Shown here: positions 7,600-13,523 of the stretch, piece by piece
How the letters are laid out: every line of letters starts with the position of its first letter
Numbering within the stretch: position 1 is the first letter of the stretch
Assembly (NCBI GenBank): GCA_036847245.1
Contig: DAIUAL010000073.1
Location: 1-14,545, forward strand
Reading direction: 5' to 3'
Source: UBA4661 sp002405405
GTDB lineage: Bacteria > Bacteroidota > Ignavibacteria > Kapaibacteriales > UBA4661
Length of the DNA stretch: 14,545 nt
Notes under the pieces: model-generated
Database searches by the model: none
What the model was told of the DNA's origin: nothing
The model's input: only the letters and a program-made list of their open reading frames with translations
Program-made: the position numbers and the translations under genes

Positions 7600-9087
7600 A
7601 TGAGCGCGACAACAGTTTCACCTGAAATTTTGAATACCTATGAAATGGTTATCGGGTTAGAAGTGCATGCACAACTCCTGACGAAAACAAAAGCATTCTG
7701 CGGCGATTCGACGACCTTCGGTGCAGAGCCAAATACTAATACATCGCCTCTGACATTGGGTCATCCGGGTACATTACCGGTACTCAATCGTGAGATGGTG
7801 GAGTTTACTATTCGTATGGGCTTGGCAACCAATAGTTCGATTCGCCCCGTATCGATGTTTGCCCGTAAACATTACTTCTATCCTGACCTGCCGAAAGGAT
7901 ATCAAATCTCTCAGTATGATGACCCTATCTGCTATGATGGGCATGTCGTTATCGAGTATGAAAATTCAGCCAAAGAAACAATCATGAAACTCATTGGTAT
8001 TACAAGGATGCACCTTGAAGAAGATGCCGGTAAGTCCATTCACGATCTTGACCTTGATACACTGGTAGATCTGAATCGTGCGGGTGTACCTCTTATTGAA
8101 ATTGTAAGCGAACCTGATATTCGTTCTGAAAAAGAAGCGGTTGCATACTTGACACAAATTCGCCAAACCTTGTTGTATCTCGGTATTTGTGACGGGAATA
8201 TGGAGGAAGGTTCATTGCGGTGTGATGTGAATATCTCTGTACGTAAAAAAGGCGCAGAGAAATATGGTACACGTGCTGAAGTAAAAAACATGAATAGTTT
8301 TCGCAATGTTGAGAAAGCAATTATACATGAATTTCAACGTCAAGTCGCCATCGTTGAGGCGGGGGGAACAGTTATTCAGCAGTCGCGCATGTTGGATGCG
8401 GGCGTGGTTGGAACACGACCATTGCGGAGTAAAGAGCGTGCGCATGATTATCGTTATTTCCCTGAACCGGATCTGCCACCTGTGCACGTGGACCAAGCAT
8501 GGATTGACCGTGTTCGTGCAACATTGCCGGAATTAGCTTTAGCACGTAAACAGCGATTTATAGCAGAGTTTGGCTTGCCTATGTATGATGCCGCAATCTT
8601 GACAGTAGAGCGTGATGTCGCGCAGTATTTTGAAGACTGCTGTATGGCACTTACTGAGCGTACTAAAGAACGATTCAAACTTGTCAGCAATTGGTTGATG
8701 ACCGAAGTTTTGCGAATTCTCTCCGAGAAAAAAATCAGTATTGCAGAGTTTGGTGTTGCTCCGCAAGCAATTGCAGAATTAGTCGAACTTTTTGCAAGTG
8801 ATGTCATCAACAGCAAAGTTGCCAAAGAAATTTTTCCTGATGTAATCGCTGGAAAATCACCCAAAGCCATCGTGGATGAGCGGGGTTTGGCGCAAGTATC
8901 AGATACAGGCTTTATCGTCGAGATTGTTGATCGTATTCTGACTGAAAATCAGGGTGAAGTTGACAAGTACAAAGGCGGACGTAAAAATGTCTTTGGTTTT
9001 TTTGTCGGTAAAACACTAGCTGCAACCAAAGGCAAAGCCAATCCAAAAGTAGTAACACAGATTTTACAAGAGCGATTAGACGCATAA
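7600..9087 (+). CDS. gatB: Aspartyl/glutamyl-tRNA(Asn/Gln) amidotransferase subunit B
   Basis: GatB is the kinase and tRNA-binding subunit of GatCAB. This complex converts misacylated Glu-tRNA(Gln) and/or Asp-tRNA(Asn) to the correct amide form, using ammonia from GatA. Length is 495 residues, normal for the family. Landmarks are MVIGLEVHAQL at 16-26, GHPGTLPVLN at 54-63, KHYFYPDLPKGYQISQYD at 90-107, LEEDAGKS at 139-146, the signature DLNRAGVPLIEIVSEPD at 157-173 and MEEGSLRCDVNISVR at 201-215. A helical linker and a YqeY-like tail domain follow (about 350-495, with NVFGFFVGK near 463). gatA and gatC are not adjacent, which is common outside the Firmicutes. The start was chosen from homology; the upstream sequence is T-rich with no Shine-Dalgarno. 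Confidence 0.97.
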   Translation: MSATTVSPEILNTYEMVIGLEVHAQLLTKTKAFCGDSTTFGAEPNTNTSPLTLGHPGTLPVLNREMVEFTIRMGLATNSSIRPVSMFARKHYFYPDLPKGYQISQYDDPICYDGHVVIEYENSAKETIMKLIGITRMHLEEDAGKSIHDLDLDTLVDLNRAGVPLIEIVSEPDIRSEKEAVAYLTQIRQTLLYLGICDGNMEEGSLRCDVNISVRKKGAEKYGTRAEVKNMNSFRNVEKAIIHEFQRQVAIVEAGGTVIQQSRMLDAGVVGTRPLRSKERAHDYRYFPEPDLPPVHVDQAWIDRVRATLPELALARKQRFIAEFGLPMYDAAILTVERDVAQYFEDCCMALTERTKERFKLVSNWLMTEVLRILSEKKISIAEFGVAPQAIAELVELFASDVINSKVAKEIFPDVIAGKSPKAIVDERGLAQVSDTGFIVEIVDRILTENQGEVDKYKGGRKNVFGFFVGKTLAATKGKANPKVVTQILQERLDA

Positions 9088-9138
9088 GTGAGTTCTATGC
9101 TGTGCTCGTGATACTCATAGCTTGATTACTTTTCATAC

Positions 9139-9170
9139 AAGGGCGATACAGATGTGTATCGCCTTTGTTG
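9139..9170 (+). terminator. Rho-independent terminator after gatB
   Basis: The arms 9139-9150 and 9155-9166 form a 12-bp stem (core GGCGATACA/TGTATCGCC, one G-U pair) with loop GATG. A short T-rich stretch follows. It lies about 50 bp after the gatB stop. Confidence 0.75.
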
Positions 9171-9614
9171 CGTATTGACAATACTTTTTGCAAGTTGCCG
9201 TATGCATGGGGTAAATATATCTGATATGTCCTCCATGATGAGTATGTAAAAGCCATGATCTTATCGCATAAAAGCAAAAGATGTCTACTTGTTTATAGAC
9301 GCACACATTGATTGAAATACATACGAAAGTCGTATCTCTTGAAGCCATGAACCCAAGAAGAGAAAACGATACTTGGCGATAATAAACCATGACACAGTGT
9401 ATCTCTACATGTGAGAAAAAAGAGTGTCGTGTAGTATAACATCAGAATCAGACAGCACCGTAGCTACATAAGGAGTTCATAAGGGAAAAAGAATATCATT
9501 AGTATTCTGTTGTATGACTGCAAAAAGTTGCAGAATGTGACTCCCCACAAAGTTTTTCGATGCCCTCCGCATGTATAAAGCCATAACGCAGACTGCGCAC
9601 ATCAAAGTAGTATT
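9171..9614. other. Gene-free region upstream of kaiB
   Basis: No convincing coding sequence appears on either strand; the short minus-strand frames here have no recognisable features and one runs through the gatB terminator. The stretch holds a perfect 6-bp hairpin (CTGCAA at 9518-9523, loop AAAG, TTGCAG at 9528-9533). It also has a TATAAA box at 9574-9579 and an 11-bp interrupted palindrome CGCAG-A-CTGCG at 9587-9597, just before the kaiB start. It probably contains the kai promoter and control sites; a small RNA cannot be excluded. Confidence 0.5.
9574..9597 (+). promoter_or_regulatory. Possible kaiB promoter -10 box and adjoining palindrome
   Basis: TATAAA (9574-9579) resembles a sigma-70 -10 box, but no good -35 lies 17 bp upstream. 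The palindrome CGCAG-A-CTGCG begins 8 bp later, where a transcription start would fall, which would suit a repressor or an mRNA 5' hairpin. Assignment is by motif alone and is weak. Confidence 0.25.
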
Positions 9615-9908
9615 ATGAAGTATGTTTTAACATTGTACATTGCGGGGCACACGCCACGGTCGGAGCAAGCAATTCGTAATTTGCAGCGAATGTGTGAGCA
9701 AAATATTCCGTTTGAATGTGAAATAGTAATTGTTGATGTCTTGGAACAACCCAAGCTTGCGGAAGAGGCACGTGTGCTTGCAACGCCAACATTGGTGAAA
9801 GAAAGTCCTCATCCAATCAGACGTATTATTGGTGATTTATCCAATGCAGATAAAGTCCTCAAAGGGCTCGACATTGTTTTGTTGGCAGATAATAGCGAAC
9901 ATTCGTAG
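9615..9908 (+). CDS. kaiB: Circadian clock protein KaiB
   Basis: KaiB is a small metamorphic protein that binds the CI ring of KaiC in its thioredoxin-like (fold-switched) state and promotes KaiC dephosphorylation. At 97 residues it aligns along almost its full length with cyanobacterial KaiB: YVLTLYIAGHTPRS at 3-16, IVDVLEQPKLAEEARVLATP at 39-58 and PIRRIIGDLS at 67-76. The KGLD motif at 83-86 holds Gly84 and Asp86, equivalent to Synechococcus elongatus Gly88 and Asp90, where substitutions lock the fold-switched form. It lacks the N-terminal sensor domain of SasA, so it is KaiB rather than a SasA fragment. kaiC begins 60 bp downstream on the same strand, so the two probably form one operon. 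No Shine-Dalgarno is obvious. Confidence 0.95.
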   Translation: MKYVLTLYIAGHTPRSEQAIRNLQRMCEQNIPFECEIVIVDVLEQPKLAEEARVLATPTLVKESPHPIRRIIGDLSNADKVLKGLDIVLLADNSEHS

Positions 9909-9968
9909 GATTGATAGAATAACAGAGCAGAGCACGAATTATTGTCATGATACAGGGAGAAATATCAT

Positions 9969-11456
9969 ATGTCTATTCAAAAAATACCGACCCACATAGC
10001 AGGATTTGATTTTATAGCACGTGGCGGAATGCCTCAGGGGCGTACGACCTTAGTTTGTGGCTCTGCGGGTAGTGCAAAAACAGTTTTTGCCGCACAGTTC
10101 CTTGCTGCGGGGATTAAACATTCCGGAGAGGCAGGAGTATTTGTAACATTTGAAGAAAAAGCTGAAGATATTCGGAGAAATCTTGCAGGATTAGGGTGGG
10201 ATATTCCTGCATGGGAAGCGGAAGGCAAGTGGTGTTTTGTTGATGCATCGCGTCATGATGATCAGCAAATTGTTGGCGGAGAGTTTGATTTTACGGGCTT
10301 GTCAGCTCGCTTGCAACACGCAGTAGCAAGCGTCAATGCACAGCGTGTTTCGGTTGATTCACTTGGTGCTGTCTTTGCGCAATTTGAAGATCCGTCTGTT
10401 GTACGCAATGAACTTTTTCGCATCATCGCCGACTTACGAAAATTGAATGTTACCGCGCTCATTACAGCAGAGCGGAGCGACGAGTATGGCGAGATTGCAC
10501 GCTATGGCATTGAGGAATTTGTTGCTGATAATGTGATCATACTTCGCAATGTGCTGGAAGAAGAAAAACGCAGACGCACGATCGAAATCTTGAAATTTCG
10601 TGGTACGGAGCATCACAAAGGCGAATATCCGTTTACGATTATGTCGCAAGAGGGCATCGTCATTATTCCACTTTCGGAAATTCAATTGCGTCAGCATTCC
10701 TCTTCAACAAGAATTTCAAGTGGCAATAAAGAACTTGATACTATGTGTGGAGGCGGTTTCTTTCGGGATTCGGTTATTCTTGTATCCGGTGCAACAGGTA
10801 CAGGTAAAACACTCCTTACAACAGAGTTTATTAATGGTGGCTTGAAGGCAGGTGAGAAATGTCTACTCTTTGCATTTGAAGAAAGTCGCCAACAGCTTTT
10901 TCGTAATGCCAATGGCTGGGGTATCAATTATGCTCAGTATGAAGAAAAGGGTCTGCTCAAACTTGTGTGTGAATATCCTGAAGTTGCAGGTTTGGAAGAT
11001 CACCTTATTAATATCAAGCAGATAATCAACGAGGAAAAACCTGATCGTGTTGCGATTGATAGTTTTTCGGCATTAGAGCGTATTGCGACTATGCGGAGTT
11101 TCCGTGAGTTTGTTATTGCTCTGACATCATTCATTAAGCACAAAGAAATTGCAGGTCTCTTTACTTCCACCACAGAGAGTTTGATGGGCGGATCATCCGT
11201 AACTGAAACGCATGTTTCTACGCTGACGGATTCTATTATTCTCCTCCGCTATGTCGAAATGTTCGGCGAGATGCGGCGCGGTCTGACCGTGCTGAAAATG
11301 CGTGGCTCAACACATGACAAGCAGATCCGTGAATTCCTTATTGATGGTCAAGGAATGCACATAGGCAATCCGTTTCGTAATGTCATGGGTATTCTGTCGG
11401 GAAATCCTGTTCATATAGCCCAAAGCGAAAGCAGTCGCTTGGATGAACTCTTCTAG
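9969..11456 (+). CDS. kaiC: Circadian clock ATPase/autokinase KaiC
   Basis: KaiC is a double-RecA-domain hexameric ATPase that phosphorylates and dephosphorylates itself. Its 495 residues contain full CI and CII domains. CI has a P-loop at 31-38 (GSAGSAKT), catalytic Glu62-Glu63 and Walker B Asp130. CII has P-loop GATGTGKT at 274-281, Glu304-Glu305 and Walker B Asp364. The CII segment VTETHVSTLTD (411-421) keeps Ser417-Thr418, equivalent to the S. elongatus phosphosites Ser431-Thr432, and Thr412 matches Thr426. This argues for a true KaiC rather than a single-domain relative. Oddities are Ala36 in place of the P-loop Gly before Lys, and a tail about 10 residues shorter than in S. elongatus. 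GGGAG at 9955-9959, 9 nt before the ATG, is the only clear Shine-Dalgarno in the window. It sits in an operon with kaiB; no kaiA, sasA or rpaA is nearby. Confidence 0.96.
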   Translation: MSIQKIPTHIAGFDFIARGGMPQGRTTLVCGSAGSAKTVFAAQFLAAGIKHSGEAGVFVTFEEKAEDIRRNLAGLGWDIPAWEAEGKWCFVDASRHDDQQIVGGEFDFTGLSARLQHAVASVNAQRVSVDSLGAVFAQFEDPSVVRNELFRIIADLRKLNVTALITAERSDEYGEIARYGIEEFVADNVIILRNVLEEEKRRRTIEILKFRGTEHHKGEYPFTIMSQEGIVIIPLSEIQLRQHSSSTRISSGNKELDTMCGGGFFRDSVILVSGATGTGKTLLTTEFINGGLKAGEKCLLFAFEESRQQLFRNANGWGINYAQYEEKGLLKLVCEYPEVAGLEDHLINIKQIINEEKPDRVAIDSFSALERIATMRSFREFVIALTSFIKHKEIAGLFTSTTESLMGGSSVTETHVSTLTDSIILLRYVEMFGEMRRGLTVLKMRGSTHDKQIREFLIDGQGMHIGNPFRNVMGILSGNPVHIAQSESSRLDELF

Positions 11457-11481
11457 CAAAATTTGCTCCGTGAAAAATCTC

Positions 11482-11511
11482 TTGCACTACGCAGGCAAAA
11501 CTGCGTAAATT
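11482..11511 (+). promoter_or_regulatory. Candidate promoter of tRNA-Ser
   Basis: TTGCAC (11482-11487) and TAAATT (11506-11511) lie 18 bp apart and resemble sigma-70 boxes. The predicted start falls about 15-20 nt before the mature tRNA. The T-A-A-A-T-T-G also half-resembles the Bacteroidota -7 box. Confidence 0.35.
11488..11507. repeat. Perfect 7-bp inverted repeat downstream of kaiC
   Basis: TACGCAG (11488-11494) and CTGCGTA (11501-11507) flank a 6-nt loop. No T run follows, so it is a poor intrinsic terminator for kaiC. It lies between the -35 and -10 boxes proposed for tRNA-Ser and could be an operator or an mRNA 3' end stabiliser. Confidence 0.45.
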
Positions 11512-11515
11512 GAAA

Positions 11516-11533
11516 CTCTTTTCTCAAAAAGAG
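11516..11533 (+). repeat. Hairpin in the tRNA-Ser 5' leader
   Basis: CTCTTTT (11516-11522) pairs perfectly with AAAAGAG (11527-11533) around loop CTCA. It ends 3 nt before the first base of the tRNA, so it may shape the precursor leader near the RNase P site. Its AT-rich stem makes it weak. Confidence 0.35.
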
Positions 11534-11536
11534 CAC

Positions 11537-11623
11537 GGAAAGATGCCGGAGTGGCTTAACGGGCTCGCCTGGAAAGCGGGTGTATCCTAACAGATACCGA
11601 GAGTTCGAATCTCTCTCTTTCCG
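11537..11623 (+). tRNA. tRNA-Ser (anticodon GGA)
   Basis: A complete type II tRNA of 87 nt can be folded. The acceptor stem is GGAAAGA (11537-11543) with TCTTTCC (11616-11622), and the discriminator is G11623. The anticodon stem CTCGC/GCGGG encloses loop CTGGAAA, giving anticodon GGA at 11571-11573 (reads UCC and UCU). The long variable arm has stem GTATC/GATAC. The T arm is GAGAG-TTCGAAT-CTCTC. The 3' CCA is not encoded. The long variable arm and GGA anticodon both identify serine. Confidence 0.96.
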
Positions 11624-11636
11624 CAATCTCAATCAT

Positions 11637-11670
11637 AAAAGCCGCATGATACTTGTCATGCGGTTTTTTT
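11637..11670 (+). terminator. Rho-independent terminator after tRNA-Ser
   Basis: CCGCATGA (11642-11649) pairs perfectly with TCATGCGG (11656-11663). The stem is extended by G-T and A-T pairs and followed by seven Ts (11664-11670). It starts 14 nt after the tRNA 3' end. Confidence 0.93.
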
Positions 11671-11769
11671 GTTGCACGCATGTCGATATATTGCGGTGCG
11701 TTGTATCTATTTGTGGAAGCCATGCAGTCTATCTACGGTACGATTAAGAACAACATCAGAAATTATTGT

Positions 11770-12810
11770 ATGACAACACTTCTCCACGATCATTTTCTTT
11801 GTTACAAGCGTGATTTCCCCAGTGCGAATTCTATCATCGTACAAGGACCACAACCTATTCTTATCGATACCGGCTTTATTACCGATAAAGACCGTACAGA
11901 GCAGTTCCTCAAGGAGGCGGGTGTTCAACCACATAAACTCTACTGTGTTGTCAATACTCATGCACATTCCGATCATGTTGGCGGAAATCATTGGTTGCAA
12001 TCAACCTTTGATATCCCGATAGCCGCTCATGTGTGGTCTGCTTCTGCCATCAATCGTCGAGCACATGAGGTATGCTCTGCAGAATGGCTCGACCAGCCCG
12101 TGCTTGCATATCATGTCAATAATATTCTTCATGAAGCCGATGAAATTTCTACCGGTGCAGTTCGACTCACTGTACTCCATACTCCTGCCCATACGTTGGA
12201 TCACATCGTACTTTATGACCGTGATTCCCAAACACTGATTGCCGGCGATGTGCTGCAACAAGGCGATATTGGTTGGCTCAATCCTTTTCATGAAGGAACA
12301 TCAACTCTTGATCGCGCCATCGAAGTACTCGAATGTCTTGCGATTTTGCCTCTACGAGCAGTTTTTGGTGGGCATGGCAGTATCATGACTAATCCTGATG
12401 AACTTATTCGAGAATCTCTTCGTCGATATTCCTCATGGCTTCATCATCCTGAAAAAATGGCATGGCATGCGATGAAACGTATTTTCGCTTATGCCTTGCT
12501 GATTCGCAATGGCATAAAAGAAACTTTTGTACGTGAGTATTTGCAGAATACGCTTTGGTTGAAAGATTACAGTACGCATGTTTTTCGTACTGATATAAAG
12601 AACCTTGCAGAGGAGGTTGTCAAAGAAATGCTTCGTTCCGGCGCAGCTGAATGGCGCATACAGTCTGACCATCCGCAAGAGAGAGTCTTGTGCGCTACAG
12701 TCCGCTATAATGCTTGCGAAGACGCAGAATTGTCACGTATGTTTGCGCCTGCGGTGCTTGCCCCATTTTTGCCTAAACATTGGTACGATCAGAGTAAACG
12801 CAGTCAGTAG
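11770..12810 (+). CDS. Metallo-beta-lactamase-fold hydrolase
   Basis: This is a predicted zinc-dependent hydrolase. Its 346 residues include the metal-binding motif HAHSDH (His64, His66, Asp68, His69), followed by His141 in HTPAHTLDH, Asp160 in LIAGDV and His202 in FGGHGS, so both metal sites are complete. After the core (about 1-215) comes a helical C-terminal region (about 216-300) that could be a winged-helix-like domain, as in LACTB2-type or glyoxalase-II-like relatives. The substrate cannot be told: a thioester, nucleic acid or lactone hydrolase are all possible. The open frame reaches back to 11653, but that would run through the tRNA terminator. Homology begins at MTTLLHDHF, so I chose the ATG at 11770. 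No partner genes are adjacent and the promoter was not found. Confidence 0.88.
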   Translation: MTTLLHDHFLCYKRDFPSANSIIVQGPQPILIDTGFITDKDRTEQFLKEAGVQPHKLYCVVNTHAHSDHVGGNHWLQSTFDIPIAAHVWSASAINRRAHEVCSAEWLDQPVLAYHVNNILHEADEISTGAVRLTVLHTPAHTLDHIVLYDRDSQTLIAGDVLQQGDIGWLNPFHEGTSTLDRAIEVLECLAILPLRAVFGGHGSIMTNPDELIRESLRRYSSWLHHPEKMAWHAMKRIFAYALLIRNGIKETFVREYLQNTLWLKDYSTHVFRTDIKNLAEEVVKEMLRSGAAEWRIQSDHPQERVLCATVRYNACEDAELSRMFAPAVLAPFLPKHWYDQSKRSQ

Positions 12811-12957
12811 TGAGCTTTCAAATCGAGTTTGTAGATTGCAACACTCAAATTTTTTATACACTAGTATGTTATAGATAGATCGTTACAAAAGCAAAGCTAC
12901 ATGTGCTCAAGATCCGCTAGTAAAGCAGTATTTCTTGGTTCATTTTTGTTTGTACCT

Positions 12958-13359
12958 ATGCGATATTTTTCTTTTTCCGGCTATCAATTATTGCGATATT
13001 TTTTAGTGATCGTCTGCATGACTGCTTGTACCATCTTGCTATCATCGTGTGCCGCTACGTCCTTATTGCCCGGAGCAGAGCAAGTGCAAATTGTGACAAA
13101 AGAACCTACAGATTGTCAGTATCTTGGTGAGGTTATCGGTGAACAGGGCGGCGCATTTACGGGGGCTTTTACAAGTAATGTCAATCTCGAACAAGGTGCT
13201 TTGAATGACATGAAAAACAAAGCATTTAAAATGGGCGGAACAATCATTGTGCTGATAACAACACGATCCGGGCAAACAGGTAGTGTTACGCCAATAGGTG
13301 GTGGTACATTAGAGCAAACCAATGTTTTGTATGTTGGTACGGTGTATCGATGTCGATAA
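12958..13359 (+). CDS. DUF4156-like lipoprotein
   Basis: This is a predicted small lipoprotein of unknown function. From the start used here it has 133 residues. The signal peptide has an Arg near the front, a hydrophobic stretch (LVIVCMTACTILL) and a lipobox LSSC, placing the lipidated cysteine at 31. After a short linker come DCQYLGEVIGEQGG and NLEQGALNDMKNKAFKMGG (about 76-94), which match from memory the pattern of DUF4156 proteins: a Cys-x-x-Leu-Gly strand and a conserved Gly-Ala-x-Asn-Asp helix. Cys53 and Cys132 could form a disulphide. The frame opens upstream at 12901, but the Met at 12958 gives a signal peptide of normal length. The gene stands alone between the MBL hydrolase and the exonuclease gene, and no Shine-Dalgarno is visible. 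Confidence 0.8.
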   Translation: MRYFSFSGYQLLRYFLVIVCMTACTILLSSCAATSLLPGAEQVQIVTKEPTDCQYLGEVIGEQGGAFTGAFTSNVNLEQGALNDMKNKAFKMGGTIIVLITTRSGQTGSVTPIGGGTLEQTNVLYVGTVYRCR

Positions 13360-13523
13360 AAATTATATTGGATAAATACAGGAGCAGACTTTGTATCCCG
13401 GTAAGCAAGGTGTAGCGTATTTGCCAGTGCGTAGTTACTGTTTTCTTCCACCACCCCATTGCACAAACGGGGAAATCTCTGCAAGTTTGAAGTTTGTTTT
13501 TCTTCTCCTGCTCTCGAACTGCA

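Noticed and set aside
9133..9390. Minus-strand frame of 85 codons upstream of kaiB
   Set aside because: It runs through the gatB terminator, is rich in Cys, His and Tyr without domain character, and resembles no known family.
9518..9533. CTGCAA-AAAG-TTGCAG as an intrinsic terminator
   Set aside because: No T run follows and no gene lies upstream within 350 bp; retained only as part of the regulatory region description.
11653..11769. N-terminal extension of the MBL hydrolase starting at 11653
   Set aside because: It begins inside the tRNA-Ser terminator stem-loop, and homology to MBL proteins starts at the Met at 11770.
13479..13496. Short AAGTTTG tandem before the exonuclease gene
   Set aside because: Two 7-bp copies only, with no link to a promoter box; not enough to call a repeat.
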